A stretch of 64,000 bases of DNA from Fodinibacter sp963800505 (GCA_963800505.1 CAWDBL010000007.1:124001-188000), one strand, 5' to 3'; positions 33,401 through 45,789 are shown, counted from the stretch's first letter. A program made the numbers and translations. The notes: generated by a model not told the origin, from the letters alone.

Positions 33401-35419
33401 GTGTCTGTCGTGTCTTCACCCGGACGTGTCGTCAAGCGTGTGATCCTCGGCCGCGCGATGCGCAGCGACCGCCTCGGCGAGACCCTCCTGCCGAAGAAGC
33501 TGGCCCTGCCCGTCTTCGCCAGTGACGCCCTGTCGTCAGTGGCCTACGCGCCCGACGAGATCCTGCTCACCCTCGGCCTCGGCGGCGGCGCTCTGGCGCT
33601 CACCCACTCGTGGCAGATCGCCTTGGCCGTCATCGTCGTCATGGGCGTCGTGATCATGAGCTACCGCCAGAACGTGCACGCCTACCCCTCCGGTGGCGGC
33701 GACTACGAGGTGGCCAGCGTCAACCTCGGCCCCCGCGCCGGGCTCGGCGTGGCGAGCGCACTGCTCGTCGACTACGTGCTCACCGTCGCGGTCTCGGTGT
33801 CGGCGGGGGTGCAGAACGCGGCATCCGCCTTCGAGTTCCTGCGCGGCAAGGAGGCCCTCGTCGCGGTGCTCATCGTCGCGGCGCTCACCGCGATGAACCT
33901 GCGCGGGGTGCGCGAGTCCGGCGCCGCGTTCGCCCTGCCCACCTACCTGTTCATGGTCAGCGTCATCGGGATGGCGCTGGTCGGCTTCTACCGCAGGGCT
34001 TCTGGTGACCTGCCCCTGGCCGAGAGCGGGCCGCTGGAGCTGCTGCCGATCGACACCTACGAGTCCGTGGGTGGGCTGGCCCTGGTCTTCCTCATGCTCC
34101 GGGCGTTCTCGTCGGGCTGCGCGGCGCTCACCGGCGTCGAGGCGATCAGCAACGGCGTGCCCGCCTTCAAGAAGCCGAAGAGCAAGAACGCCGCCACCAC
34201 CCTGCTGCTCATGGGCAGCATCTCGGTCACCATGCTCATCTCGATGATGGCGCTGTCCCAGTGGACCGGGGTCAAGATCGCCGAGGAACCGGCCACGCAG
34301 CTCACCCGTGACGGTGTGCCGGTCGGGCCGACCTACGTGCAGGACACCGTGATCGGTCAGGTGAGCAAGGCCGTCTTCTCCGGCTTCCCGATCGGCGTGG
34401 TGCTCGTGTCGATCGTCACCGGTCTCATCCTCGTGCTCGCCGCGAACACCGCCTTCAACGGCTTCCCGGTGCTGGGCTCGATCCTCGCCCGTGACGGGTT
34501 CCTCCCGCGACAGCTGCACACCCGCGGCGACCGCCTCGCGTTCTCCAACGGCATCATCATCCTCGCGGCGTCGGCCGCGGGGCTGATCCTCGTCTACAAC
34601 GCCGAGGTCACCCGGCTCATCCAGCTCTACATCGTGGGCGTCTTCGTGTCGTTCACGCTCTCCCAGACCGGCATGGTGCGGCACTGGACCCGCCACCTGA
34701 CCCTCGAGCGGAACCCGCAGGTGCGCGCCCGCATGGTGCGCAGCCGGGTCATCAACGGCATCGGCGCGGTCATGTGCGGCACCGTCCTTGTCGTGGTGCT
34801 GCTGACCAAGTTCACCCACGGGGCCGGCTACGCGATCGCCGCGATGGCCGTCATCTTCCTGGTGATGACGCGCATCCGCCGGCACTACGACCAGGTGCGC
34901 GACGAGCTCGCGGTCAGCGAGGGCGACACCAAGCACCAGCTGCTCCCGTCGCGCGTGCACGCCATCGTGCTGGTGGCCAAGATCCACAAGCCGACCCTGC
35001 GGGCCCTGGCCTACGCCCGGGCGACCCGCCCCTCCATCCTCGAGGCGCTCACCGTCGACGTCGACCCCGACGAGACCAAGGCGCTGCAGGCCGAGTGGGA
35101 CCGGCGCGACATCCCGGTGCCCCTCAAGGCGCTCGACAGCCCCTACCGCGAGATCACCCGGCCGGTCGTCGACTACGTCAAGTCCATCCGGTCCGGCAAC
35201 CCGCGCGACCTGGTCGTGGTCTACATCCCGCAGTACGTCGTCGGCCACTGGTACGAGCAGATCCTGCACAACCAGAGCGCGCTGCGGCTGCGCACCCGGT
35301 TGATCTTCACCCCCGGCGTCATGGTCTCGTCGGTGCCGTGGCAGCTCGCGTCGTCGCAGGGCGCCGAGGAGCGGATGGACGGCCCGGTCGCGGGCGACGT
35401 GCGCCGCGGTGAGGGCTGA
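33401..35419 (+). CDS. APC-family permease, possible potassium or amino acid transporter
   Basis: A 672-residue protein with about 12 membrane spans in the first 500 residues (signature LPVFASDALSSVAYAPDEIL) and a cytoplasmic C-terminal domain of about 170 residues (HAIVLVAKIHKPTLRALAYA ...) resembling a universal-stress-like fold. It sits next to the TrkA pair, and related proteins have been linked to K+ uptake. A GTG nine bases downstream (33410) is an alternative start. It overlaps the next gene by one base (TGATG). Confidence 0.88.
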   Translation: MSVVSSPGRVVKRVILGRAMRSDRLGETLLPKKLALPVFASDALSSVAYAPDEILLTLGLGGGALALTHSWQIALAVIVVMGVVIMSYRQNVHAYPSGGGDYEVASVNLGPRAGLGVASALLVDYVLTVAVSVSAGVQNAASAFEFLRGKEALVAVLIVAALTAMNLRGVRESGAAFALPTYLFMVSVIGMALVGFYRRASGDLPLAESGPLELLPIDTYESVGGLALVFLMLRAFSSGCAALTGVEAISNGVPAFKKPKSKNAATTLLLMGSISVTMLISMMALSQWTGVKIAEEPATQLTRDGVPVGPTYVQDTVIGQVSKAVFSGFPIGVVLVSIVTGLILVLAANTAFNGFPVLGSILARDGFLPRQLHTRGDRLAFSNGIIILAASAAGLILVYNAEVTRLIQLYIVGVFVSFTLSQTGMVRHWTRHLTLERNPQVRARMVRSRVINGIGAVMCGTVLVVVLLTKFTHGAGYAIAAMAVIFLVMTRIRRHYDQVRDELAVSEGDTKHQLLPSRVHAIVLVAKIHKPTLRALAYARATRPSILEALTVDVDPDETKALQAEWDRRDIPVPLKALDSPYREITRPVVDYVKSIRSGNPRDLVVVYIPQYVVGHWYEQILHNQSALRLRTRLIFTPGVMVSSVPWQLASSQGAEERMDGPVAGDVRRGEG

Positions 35420-36735
35420 TGACCGAGCCCACCCGAACCGGCCTCGCGGTCGGCGACGAGGTCGAGGTCGACGTCACCGCGATCGCCCACGGCGGCCACT
35501 GCATCGCCCGGCACGAGGGCCAGGTGCTGTTCGTGCGGCACACCATCCCCGGCGAGCGGGTGCTGGCCCGGGTCACCGAGACCGGGGCCGGTGAGCGCTT
35601 CGTGCGCGCGGATGCCGTGGCGGTACTCACGCCCTCTCCCGACCGGGTGGTGTCGCCGTGCCCCTTCGCCGGGCCCGGGTTGTGCGGCGGCTGCGACCTC
35701 CAGCACGTCGCGCTGCCTCGCCAGCGCGCGCTGAAGGCCGACGTCGTTCGCGAGCAGATGACGCGGCTGGCGCACCTCGAGGTCGACGTGGAGGTGGAGC
35801 CGGTCCCCGGCGACACCGACGGGCTCGACTGGCGCACCCGCGTGGAGTTCGCCGTGGATGCCGAGGGTCGGGCCGGGCTGCGCCGGCACCGTTCGCACGA
35901 CGTCGTTCCCATCGACCACTGCCGCATCGCCGCCCCCGGCATCGACCTGCTCCGTGTCACCGAGGGCCGCTGGCCCGGGGTCGAGGCCGTCGACGCGGTG
36001 GCCCCGTCGGTGGGGGAGCCGCTCGCGGTCGTCCTGCCGCTGCCCGAGGGTGCCGTCGTACCCGTCGTGCACGAGCGGGTGGCGGCCACCTGGTCCGCGC
36101 CCGACGGCGGGTGGCAGATGGTGCAGGGCGAGCTGGCCGTGTCGGCGCGCGGCTTCTGGCAGGTGCACCCGGGTGCCGCCCGCACCTTCGTCGAGGCCGT
36201 CATGGATGCCGCTCGCCCGCGGTCGGGGGAGCGAGCGCTCGACCTGTATGCCGGCGTGGGGCTGTTCGCGGCGGCGCTGGCCGTCGCCGTCGGACCCACC
36301 GGCCAGGTCGTGGCTGTCGAGTCCGACCCCGGCGCCGCCGAGCACGCCCGCGCCAATCTCGCCGACCAGAGCGGCGTGGCCGTGCTGACCGCCCGGGTCG
36401 ACGACGCTTTCGGGGTGGCGCGCCCGGCCCGGCGGGGCAGCACCAAGCAGCGGGGGAGCCGCCCGCGCAAGCCGTCCCGGTCTGTCCTGATGCCGACCGC
36501 CGCCGACGTCGTCGTGCTCGACCCGCCGCGCACCGGCGCCGGCCGCGGGGTCTGCGCCGAGGTTGCGGCCCTGCGCCCGCGCGTCGTCGTCTACGTCGCG
36601 TGCGACCCGGCAGCGCTCGCGCGCGACACGGCATACCTGGCCGACGCGGGCTACCGGCTGGCCGGCCTGCGGGCCTTCGACGCCTTCCCGATGACCTCGC
36701 ACATCGAGTGCGTGGCCCGCTTCGAGCCGGCCTGA
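35419..36735 (+). CDS. TRAM-domain RNA (uracil-5-)methyltransferase, RlmD/TrmA type
   Basis: A 438-residue SAM-dependent RNA methyltransferase. An N-terminal TRAM domain (about 8-70) binds RNA; the cluster motif CPFAGPGLCGGC (about 77-88) ligates an iron-sulfur cluster. The SAM motif is ALDLYAGVGLFAAAL, and the catalytic Cys is in VVYVACDPAALARD near the end. It should methylate a uridine in rRNA or tRNA at C5. It is translationally coupled to the upstream APC permease. Confidence 0.9.
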   Translation: MTEPTRTGLAVGDEVEVDVTAIAHGGHCIARHEGQVLFVRHTIPGERVLARVTETGAGERFVRADAVAVLTPSPDRVVSPCPFAGPGLCGGCDLQHVALPRQRALKADVVREQMTRLAHLEVDVEVEPVPGDTDGLDWRTRVEFAVDAEGRAGLRRHRSHDVVPIDHCRIAAPGIDLLRVTEGRWPGVEAVDAVAPSVGEPLAVVLPLPEGAVVPVVHERVAATWSAPDGGWQMVQGELAVSARGFWQVHPGAARTFVEAVMDAARPRSGERALDLYAGVGLFAAALAVAVGPTGQVVAVESDPGAAEHARANLADQSGVAVLTARVDDAFGVARPARRGSTKQRGSRPRKPSRSVLMPTAADVVVLDPPRTGAGRGVCAEVAALRPRVVVYVACDPAALARDTAYLADAGYRLAGLRAFDAFPMTSHIECVARFEPA

Positions 36736-36812
36736 TCACCCGCCCGGATGCCGCTCTCGCGGGTCGCCACGAGGCGGCATAGGCTCGACGGGACCGACCT
36801 CGTGTGGTTAGA

Positions 36813-36830
36813 TATCTTGACGTCAAGATA
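36813..36830. promoter_or_regulatory. Perfect 18-bp palindrome upstream of aconitase
   Basis: TATCTTGAC-GTCAAGATA is a perfect inverted repeat 45 bp before the acnA GTG, in an A/T-rich patch. It contains TTGACG, which could act as a -35, so a protein bound here would block transcription. The size and symmetry suit a dimeric regulator of the MarR or TetR type. MarR-family TamR controls aconitase genes in Streptomyces, but identity of this site is inference. Confidence 0.7.
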
Positions 36831-36874
36831 AATTCCGGAATCGCGCGACGACGCACGATCTGAAGGGAGCCCTG

Positions 36875-39664
<2,790 letters not shown>

Positions 39665-39681
39665 CGACAGAGGAAACACTG

Positions 39682-39731
39682 CGAACGTGGGTGAAGATCG
39701 TCGCCCGGACGACGATCTTCACCCACGTTCG
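39682..39731. terminator. Perfect 22-bp stem-loop, bidirectional terminator
   Basis: The arms 39682-39703 and 39710-39731 are perfectly complementary with a 6-base loop (CCCGGA). It lies between the stops of the convergent acnA (39664) and siroheme synthase (39740) genes, so it can end transcription from both sides. Confidence 0.9.
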
Positions 39732-39739
39732 TGTACCGG

Positions 39740-40978
39740 TCAGCCGGGGAAGTGGGGGCTGAGGCGCACGACGTCGCCCACCACGACGACGGCGGGGTTC
39801 TCGACCCCGACCGCGGCGGCGCGCTCGGCGATGTCGCCCAGGGTGCCGAAGGTGACCCGCTGGTCGGGCGTGAACCCGCGCTCGATGATCGCCACCGGGC
39901 ACGATGCCGGGCGGCCGGCAGCCAGCAGTGAGCGGGTCGAGCGGGCCAGCCGGCCGACGCCCATCAACAGCAGCACGGTGTGGTCGGTGCCCGGCGGCAC
40001 AGCCGGGAGCTCGTCGTGGCCGGTGACGACGGTGAAGCCGCGCGCCACCCCGCGGTGGGTGACCGGGATGCCGGCCGCGGCCGGCACCGCGACCGCGCTG
40101 GTGACCCCTGGCACCACCTCGACCCGGATGCCGTGCGCCTCGCAGGCCAGCCGCTCCTCGCCACCGCGCCCGAGCACGTAGGGGTCGCCGCCCTTGAGGC
40201 GCACGACGGCCCGGCCGGCGAGCGCCTCCTCGACGAGCAGGTCGTTGATGGCGTCCTGGGCCAGGGCGTGCCGGCCGGGGGCCTTGCCGACGTCGACGAC
40301 CCGGACCGTGGCGGGCAGCCGGTCGACGACTGCGCGGGGGGCCAGCCGGTCGAGCACCACCACGTCGGCGCAGGCGATCAGCTCGCGGGCGCGGGTGGTC
40401 AGGAGCCCGTCGGCGCCGGGCCCGCCACCGACGAGGGCGACCCAGCCGGTGCCGGGTCGAGCCGTGCGGCGACGAAGGTCGAGCGCACCCTGCGCGAGGA
40501 AGGCGTCGACGGCGCGGGCGGTGTCGACGGCGAGGGCAGGGTCGCCGGGGGAGTGGGCTGCCAGCGTGACGGTGCCATCGCGGGTGGTGACCTGCGACGT
40601 GGCCGGCAGGTCGGCACTACCGCTTCTGCCGCCGCGACCAGCACCACGGCCGCTGCCCGCCGGTGCCGCGGCGTCGACGCACCAGGTCCGCGCGGCGAGG
40701 GCGTCGGCGCGCACGGCGTCGTCCACCGTCGAGTCGCCCGACCCGACCACCACGAACCAGGCGTCGTCGAGGTCGGTGGCACCGGCGTAGTCCCGTGCGG
40801 CCCAGGTCAGCTCGCCGGCGAGGGCCAGCTCCTCGAGCTCCTCGCACAGCCACGGCGAGACCACGTCGAGGCGCGCGCCGGCACCGACGAGCGCCCGCGC
40901 TGCGTCGACGACGACGGGGGCGCCGCCCACGACCAGCGCCCGGCGCCCGGTGAGGTCGAGCCCGACGGGAAGGGTCAC
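39740..40978 (-). CDS. cysG: Siroheme synthase: uroporphyrinogen-III C-methyltransferase with Met8-like N-domain
   Basis: A 412-residue two-domain protein. Residues 1-150 are Met8/CysG-N-like (RRALVVGGAPVVVDAARAL), for precorrin-2 oxidation and possibly iron insertion. Residues about 165-405 are the SAM methyltransferase (VALVGGGPGADGLLTTRA, VRLKGGDPYVLGRGGEE). It makes the siroheme needed by the sulfite reductase encoded at the head of the operon. GTG 40978 overlaps the cysN stop by two bases. The N-domain is shorter in conserved residues than E. coli CysG, so its chelatase activity is uncertain. Confidence 0.9.
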   Translation of the reverse strand: MTLPVGLDLTGRRALVVGGAPVVVDAARALVGAGARLDVVSPWLCEELEELALAGELTWAARDYAGATDLDDAWFVVVGSGDSTVDDAVRADALAARTWCVDAAAPAGSGRGAGRGGRSGSADLPATSQVTTRDGTVTLAAHSPGDPALAVDTARAVDAFLAQGALDLRRRTARPGTGWVALVGGGPGADGLLTTRARELIACADVVVLDRLAPRAVVDRLPATVRVVDVGKAPGRHALAQDAINDLLVEEALAGRAVVRLKGGDPYVLGRGGEERLACEAHGIRVEVVPGVTSAVAVPAAAGIPVTHRGVARGFTVVTGHDELPAVPPGTDHTVLLLMGVGRLARSTRSLLAAGRPASCPVAIIERGFTPDQRVTFGTLGDIAERAAAVGVENPAVVVVGDVVRLSPHFPG

Positions 40979-42255
40979 TGCGGGTGCTCTCCGGGCGCCA
41001 CGGCATCCGCCATCGCGGCTGCGAGGGTGCGCCCGTCGTCGGGGTCGACGAGGAGGAAGGCGCCGCCGCGGCGCGAGGTGGAGTAGGACTCGACGGGCAG
41101 CGGCGAGGCGAAGCGCACGGTGACCCGGCCGATGTCGTTGAGCCCGAGCCGGTCGGTGGGTGCCAGGCGCAGGGCGTCGAGGTCGAGCCGGCCGTCGATG
41201 GAGCGCACCATGGCCAGCACGGTGCGCGAGCCGTGCTTGACCAGCAGGCGGGCGCCGGGGCGCAGGGCGTCGTCGCCGAGCCAGCAGGCGAGCGCGGTGA
41301 CCTCCTGGCGCAGCGGCACCGGGTCGCTCGCCGCCGCGATGAGGTCGCCCCGGCTCACGTCGACGTCGTGGGCGAGCCGGATCGACACCGACTGCGGCGC
41401 GACCGCGACCTGTAGCGGACGCTCCCCGAGGTCGATGCCGGCGACGGTGGTGCGCGAGCCGGAGGGCAGCACGACCACCTCGTCGCCCACCCGCACCGAG
41501 CCCGAGGCGAGCTGGCCGGCATACCCGCGGTACTCCACGTGCTCGGGGGAGCGGGCGGCGCCCTGGGGGCGGATGACGACCTGCACCGGCATCCGGAACG
41601 ACTCGTGCACCGGGTCGGTGTCGGGCGGGAGGGTCTCGAGCAGCTCGAGCAGCGAGGGGCCGTCGTACCAGGGCGTGTTCGGCGAGCGGTCGACGACGTT
41701 GTCGCCCACCAGGGCCGACACCGGGATGGCGTGGGCGTGCGGGATGCCGAGCTCGGCCGCGATCGCGCGCACGTCGGCGGCCACCCTACGGAAGACCTCT
41801 TCACTGTGCTCGACCAGGTCGATCTTGTTGACCGCGATGACGACGTGCGGCACGCGCATCAGGGCCGCGACGGCGAGGTGGCGGCGGGTCTGCTCGAGCA
41901 CTCCCTTGCGGGCGTCGACGAGCAGCACCAGGGCATCGGCGGTGGACGAGCCGGTGACGGTGTTGCGGGTGTACTGCACGTGGCCCGGGCAGTCGGCCAG
42001 AACGAAGGAGCGCTGGGCGGTGGCGAAGTAGCGGTAGGCGACGTCGATGGTGATGCCCTGCTCGCGCTCGGCGCGCAGGCCGTCGGTGAGCAGCGCGAGG
42101 TCGGCCGAGGCCAGACCGCGGTCGCGGCTGACCCGCTCGACGGCGTCGAGCTGGTCGGCGAGAACGGATTTCGAGTCGTGCAGCAAGCGGCCGACCAGCG
42201 TGGACTTGCCGTCGTCGACCGATCCGGCGGTCGCAAGGCGCAACAGGGTGCTCAT
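40975..42255 (-). CDS. cysN: Sulfate adenylyltransferase subunit 1 (GTPase)
   Basis: A 426-residue EF-Tu-like GTPase driving APS synthesis by CysD. G1 is GSVDDGKSTLVGRLL, G3 is DCPGHVQYTRN, G4 is NKIDLV. Two beta-barrel domains follow. The length shows there is no fused APS kinase (CysC). The start ATG 42255 is preferred over an upstream in-frame ATG because the GTPase domain begins there. It lies 58 bp after cysD. Confidence 0.95.
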   Translation of the reverse strand: MSTLLRLATAGSVDDGKSTLVGRLLHDSKSVLADQLDAVERVSRDRGLASADLALLTDGLRAEREQGITIDVAYRYFATAQRSFVLADCPGHVQYTRNTVTGSSTADALVLLVDARKGVLEQTRRHLAVAALMRVPHVVIAVNKIDLVEHSEEVFRRVAADVRAIAAELGIPHAHAIPVSALVGDNVVDRSPNTPWYDGPSLLELLETLPPDTDPVHESFRMPVQVVIRPQGAARSPEHVEYRGYAGQLASGSVRVGDEVVVLPSGSRTTVAGIDLGERPLQVAVAPQSVSIRLAHDVDVSRGDLIAAASDPVPLRQEVTALACWLGDDALRPGARLLVKHGSRTVLAMVRSIDGRLDLDALRLAPTDRLGLNDIGRVTVRFASPLPVESYSTSRRGGAFLLVDPDDGRTLAAAMADAVAPGEHPQ

Positions 42256-42313
42256 TGCGGGGTCCCCTTGAAGTATCGGAGTGACGAAGGAGCGCAGAAC
42301 TTCATGGGGTGCA

Positions 42314-43294
42314 TCAGAAGTACCCTTCCTTCTTGCGGTCCTCCATGGCGGCCTCGGAGATCCGGTCGTCGGCACGGGTGGCCCCCCGCTCGGTCAGCGT
42401 GGACGCCGCGACCTCGGTGACGACGTCGCCAACGGATGCCGCGTCGCTCTCGACCGCGCCCGTGCACGACATGTCGCCGACGGTGCGGTAGCGCACCCGG
42501 CGGGTGGCCACGGTCTCGCCGGCGCGCGGCTGCGACACCGGGCCGACGGCCAGGAGCATGCCGTCGCGCTCGAACACCTCGCGCTCGTGCGCGTAGTAGA
42601 GGCCGGGCAGCTCGATGCCCTCGCGCTCGATGTAGCGCCAGACGTCGAGCTCGGTCCAGTTCGACAGCGGGAACACCCGCACGTGCTCGCCGATGCGGTG
42701 CCGCGGGTTGAAGATGTTCCACAGCTCGGGGCGCTGGTTCTTGGGGTCCCACTGGCCGAAGTCGTCGCGCAGGCTGACGACGCGCTCCTTGGCGCGGGCC
42801 TTCTCCTCGTCGCGTCGGCCGCCGCCGAACACGCCGTCGAAGCGGTGCACGGCGATGGCCTCGAGCAGCGGCTGGGTCTGCAGCGGGTTACGGGTGCCGT
42901 CGGCCCGTTCGCGCAGCCGTCCGTCGTCGATCCAGTCCTGCACCGAGGCGACCTCGAGGCGCAGCCCGAGACGCTCGACGGTGGCGTCGCGGTAGGCGAG
43001 CACCTCGGGGAAGTTGTGGCCGGTGTCGACGTGCAGCACGGGGAACGGGATCGGGGCCGGCCAGAACGCCTTTGCCGCGACGTGCAGCATCACCACGGAG
43101 TCCTTGCCGCCGCTGAAGAGGAGCACCGGGCGCTCGAGCTCGGCGGTGATCTCTCGGATGACGAGCATCGCCTCGCTCTCGAGCACGTCGAGCTGGCTCA
43201 GCACGGGCAGGTCGGCCGGCGCCTCGCGGGTCAGGTCGGTGGTCACGTGGGTCGTCACGGGCAGCGCCTCGGTCAGGGAGTAGATGGTGGTCAT
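42314..43294 (-). CDS. cysD: Sulfate adenylyltransferase subunit 2
   Basis: A 326-residue ATP-pyrophosphatase-fold enzyme that adenylylates sulfate to APS with CysN. The PP-loop is LLFSGGKDSVVML, and the conserved segments HVDTGHNFPEVLAYRD, FGGGRRDEEKARAKER and FPLSNWTELDVWRYI are present. Its ATG overlaps the cysH stop (ATGA), so translation is coupled. Confidence 0.96.
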   Translation of the reverse strand: MTTIYSLTEALPVTTHVTTDLTREAPADLPVLSQLDVLESEAMLVIREITAELERPVLLFSGGKDSVVMLHVAAKAFWPAPIPFPVLHVDTGHNFPEVLAYRDATVERLGLRLEVASVQDWIDDGRLRERADGTRNPLQTQPLLEAIAVHRFDGVFGGGRRDEEKARAKERVVSLRDDFGQWDPKNQRPELWNIFNPRHRIGEHVRVFPLSNWTELDVWRYIEREGIELPGLYYAHEREVFERDGMLLAVGPVSQPRAGETVATRRVRYRTVGDMSCTGAVESDAASVGDVVTEVAASTLTERGATRADDRISEAAMEDRKKEGYF

Positions 43295-44055
43295 GGGTGC
43301 AGCCCGCACTCGGTCTTGGCGAACCCGGCCCAGCGCCCGGCCCGGGGGTCGTCGCCGGGCGCGACCCGCTGGGTGCAGGGCTCGCAGCCGATCGACGGGT
43401 AGCCCTCGGAGAGAAGGAGGTTGACCGGCACACGATGGTCGTTGGCGTAGTCGACGACCTCGTCGAAGGTCCAGGCGGCGAGCGGGTTGAGCTTGACCAG
43501 GCCGAACTGCTCGTCGAAGGTGACCAGCGGGGTGTCGGCCCGGGTCGGGCCCTCGTCACGCCGGATGCCGGTGACCCAGGCCTCGTAGCCGCCCAGCGCC
43601 GCCTTGAGCGGCTCGACCTTGCGCATCCGGCAGCAGGCGGCCGGGTCGCGCTCGTAGAGGCGCGGGCCGTGCTCGGCGTCCTGCTCGGCGACGGTGCGCT
43701 TCGGCAGCACGTCGACGATCGTCACGTCGAGCTCGTGGGCCACCTGCGCCCGGGTGCCGTAGGTCTCGGCGAAGTGGTAGCCGGTGTCGAGGAACAGCAC
43801 GTCGACGCCCGGGGCGGCGTTCGCGACGACCGCGGGCAGCACGGCATCGGCCATGCTGCACGCGACGGCGAGCGTGCCGGGGAAGGTGCGGGCCGCCCAG
43901 GCGGCGACCTCGTCGGCCGTGGCGTCGGGGCCGAGCTCGCGCGCGCCGGCATCCGCCAGCGCCCGCAGCTCGTCGGTGCCGCGGCGGTGCCGCGGCTCGC
44001 CCGGAGCGGCGGTCGAAGCACTGGTCGTGGGTGCAGGGATGTGGGTGCTGGTCAT
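43291..44055 (-). CDS. cysH: Adenylyl-sulfate (APS/PAPS) reductase
   Basis: A 254-residue reductase that converts activated sulfate to sulfite. It carries both Cys pairs of the [4Fe-4S] APS-reductase class: ACCRMRKVEPL and GCEPCTQRV. The C-terminal redox motif ECGLHP is intact. The cluster and the absence of an APS kinase gene nearby indicate that APS is the substrate, not PAPS. The ATG overlaps the sulfite reductase stop and its own stop overlaps cysD (both ATGA). Confidence 0.95.
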   Translation of the reverse strand: MTSTHIPAPTTSASTAAPGEPRHRRGTDELRALADAGARELGPDATADEVAAWAARTFPGTLAVACSMADAVLPAVVANAAPGVDVLFLDTGYHFAETYGTRAQVAHELDVTIVDVLPKRTVAEQDAEHGPRLYERDPAACCRMRKVEPLKAALGGYEAWVTGIRRDEGPTRADTPLVTFDEQFGLVKLNPLAAWTFDEVVDYANDHRVPVNLLLSEGYPSIGCEPCTQRVAPGDDPRAGRWAGFAKTECGLHP

Positions 44056-45770
44056 CGCAGCAGCTCCTCCTCGTCGACGCGGTGGGCCCAGGTGGAGAAC
44101 GTCTCGCCGGCCCCGCGCTGGTCGAGCCAGCGGCGCACGAGCCGCTCGACGAGGTCGGGCAGCTCGGCGGCGGTGACCTTCAGGCCGCGCACGGTGCGGC
44201 CCAGGCCGGCCTCGTCGCGATCGGCGGAGGCGAGCCCGCCGCCGAGGTGCACCTGGAAGCCCGGCTGCTGTTCGCCGTCGATCGTGACGATCATGCCCTT
44301 CAGGCCGATGTCGGCAACCTGGATGCGGGCGCAGGAGTTGGGGCAGCCGTTGACGTTGAGGGTGACCGGGGTGTCGATCGCGTCGGTGACGTCGGCCAGG
44401 CGGCGCTCGAGCTCGGCGATGGCCGTGGCGGCGGTGGCCTTGGTCTCGACGATCGCCAGCTTGCAGAACTCGATGCCGGTGCACGCCATCGTGTTCCGCC
44501 GGAACGGGCTGGGGGACACCGACAGGCCGATGCGCTCGAGGCCGGCGACGAGGTCGTCGACCGCGGCCGGCGGCACGTCGAGCACGACGAGCTTCTGGTG
44601 GGGGGTGAGGCGCACCCGGCCGGTGCCGGCGGCGGCCATCAGGTCGGCGAGCCCGGTGAGCACGTCACCGCTGACCCGGCCGACGACCGGGGCGGCGCCC
44701 ACGTAGGAGTTGCCGTCCTTCTGGCGGTGGACGCCGACGTGGTCGCCGGGGCCGGCCGGGGGTGCCGGGGGAGGGCCGTCGGGCAGGGGGTACCCGAGGT
44801 ACTCGGTCTCGAGCACCTGGCGGAACTTCTCGGGCCCCCACTCGGCCATGAGGAACTTCAGGCGCGCCTTGGTGCGCAGCCGGCGGTAGCCGTAGTCGCG
44901 GAAGATCGAGATGACCCCGAGCCACACGTCGGGCGCCTGCTCCGGGGTGACGAACACACCGAGCCGCTCGGCCAGCCTCGGTGCGGTGGACAGGCCCCCG
45001 CCGACCCACAGGTCGTAGCCCACGCCCAGCTCGGGGTGCACGACCCCGACCAGCGAGATGTCGTTGATCTCGTGCACCACGTCGAGGCTCGGGTGCCCGG
45101 TGATCGCCGACTTGAACTTGCGCGGCAGGTTGGCGAGCTCGGGGTCGCCGATGAAGCGACGGGTGATCTCGTCGATCGTCGCGGTGGGGTCGAGCAGCTC
45201 GTCGGCGGCGATGCCGGCCAGCGGGCTGCCGAGGATGACGCGGGGGGTGTCGCCGCACGCCTCGGTGGTCTGCAGGCCGACCGCCTCGAGGCGGCGCCAG
45301 ACCTCGGGCACGTCCTCGACGCGGATCCAGTGGTACTGGATGTTCTGCCGGTCGCTGATGTCGGCCGTGCCACGGGCGAAGTCGTGGCTGAGGTCGGCGA
45401 GCACCCGCAGCTGGTCCAGCGTCAGGGCGCCGCCGTCGAGGCGCACCCGGAGCATGAAGTACTCGTCCGACAGCTCGGTGTCGTCGAGCTGCGCGGTGCG
45501 CCCGCCGTCGATACCGGGCCTGCGCTGGGTGTACAGCCCCCACCAGCGGAAGCGCCCGCTGAGGTCCTGCGGCGGGATGGAGCCGAACCCCTCCTTGCTG
45601 TAGACCTGCTCGATCCGCTCGCGGACGTTCAGGCCGCCGTCCTCCTGCTTCCACGCCTCGTTGGCGTTGAGCGGCTCGTGGCCGTCGACCGCCCACTGAC
45701 CGTTGGAGCGCCCGGCCCGCGGCGGGCGCAGCGCCCGCCCGGTTGAGGTCTCGGTCGTCGGTGTCGTCAT
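44052..45770 (-). CDS. sir: Ferredoxin-type sulfite (nitrite/sulfite) reductase
   Basis: A 572-residue siroheme enzyme reducing sulfite to sulfide. Cluster/siroheme ligands are TMACTGIEFCKLAIVETK and NVNGCPNSCARIQVADIG. Two ferredoxin-like half-domains and the siroheme motif DISDRQNIQYHWIR are present. Given the sulfate-activation genes downstream it is a sulfite, not nitrite, reductase. ATG 45770 is chosen because GGGGAG lies five bases upstream; earlier in-frame ATGs exist at 45782 and 45809. It is the first gene of the sir-cysH-cysD-cysN-cysG operon. Confidence 0.94.
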   Translation of the reverse strand: MTTPTTETSTGRALRPPRAGRSNGQWAVDGHEPLNANEAWKQEDGGLNVRERIEQVYSKEGFGSIPPQDLSGRFRWWGLYTQRRPGIDGGRTAQLDDTELSDEYFMLRVRLDGGALTLDQLRVLADLSHDFARGTADISDRQNIQYHWIRVEDVPEVWRRLEAVGLQTTEACGDTPRVILGSPLAGIAADELLDPTATIDEITRRFIGDPELANLPRKFKSAITGHPSLDVVHEINDISLVGVVHPELGVGYDLWVGGGLSTAPRLAERLGVFVTPEQAPDVWLGVISIFRDYGYRRLRTKARLKFLMAEWGPEKFRQVLETEYLGYPLPDGPPPAPPAGPGDHVGVHRQKDGNSYVGAAPVVGRVSGDVLTGLADLMAAAGTGRVRLTPHQKLVVLDVPPAAVDDLVAGLERIGLSVSPSPFRRNTMACTGIEFCKLAIVETKATAATAIAELERRLADVTDAIDTPVTLNVNGCPNSCARIQVADIGLKGMIVTIDGEQQPGFQVHLGGGLASADRDEAGLGRTVRGLKVTAAELPDLVERLVRRWLDQRGAGETFSTWAHRVDEEELLR

Positions 45771-45789
45771 GGCTCCCCACATCAGAAAG

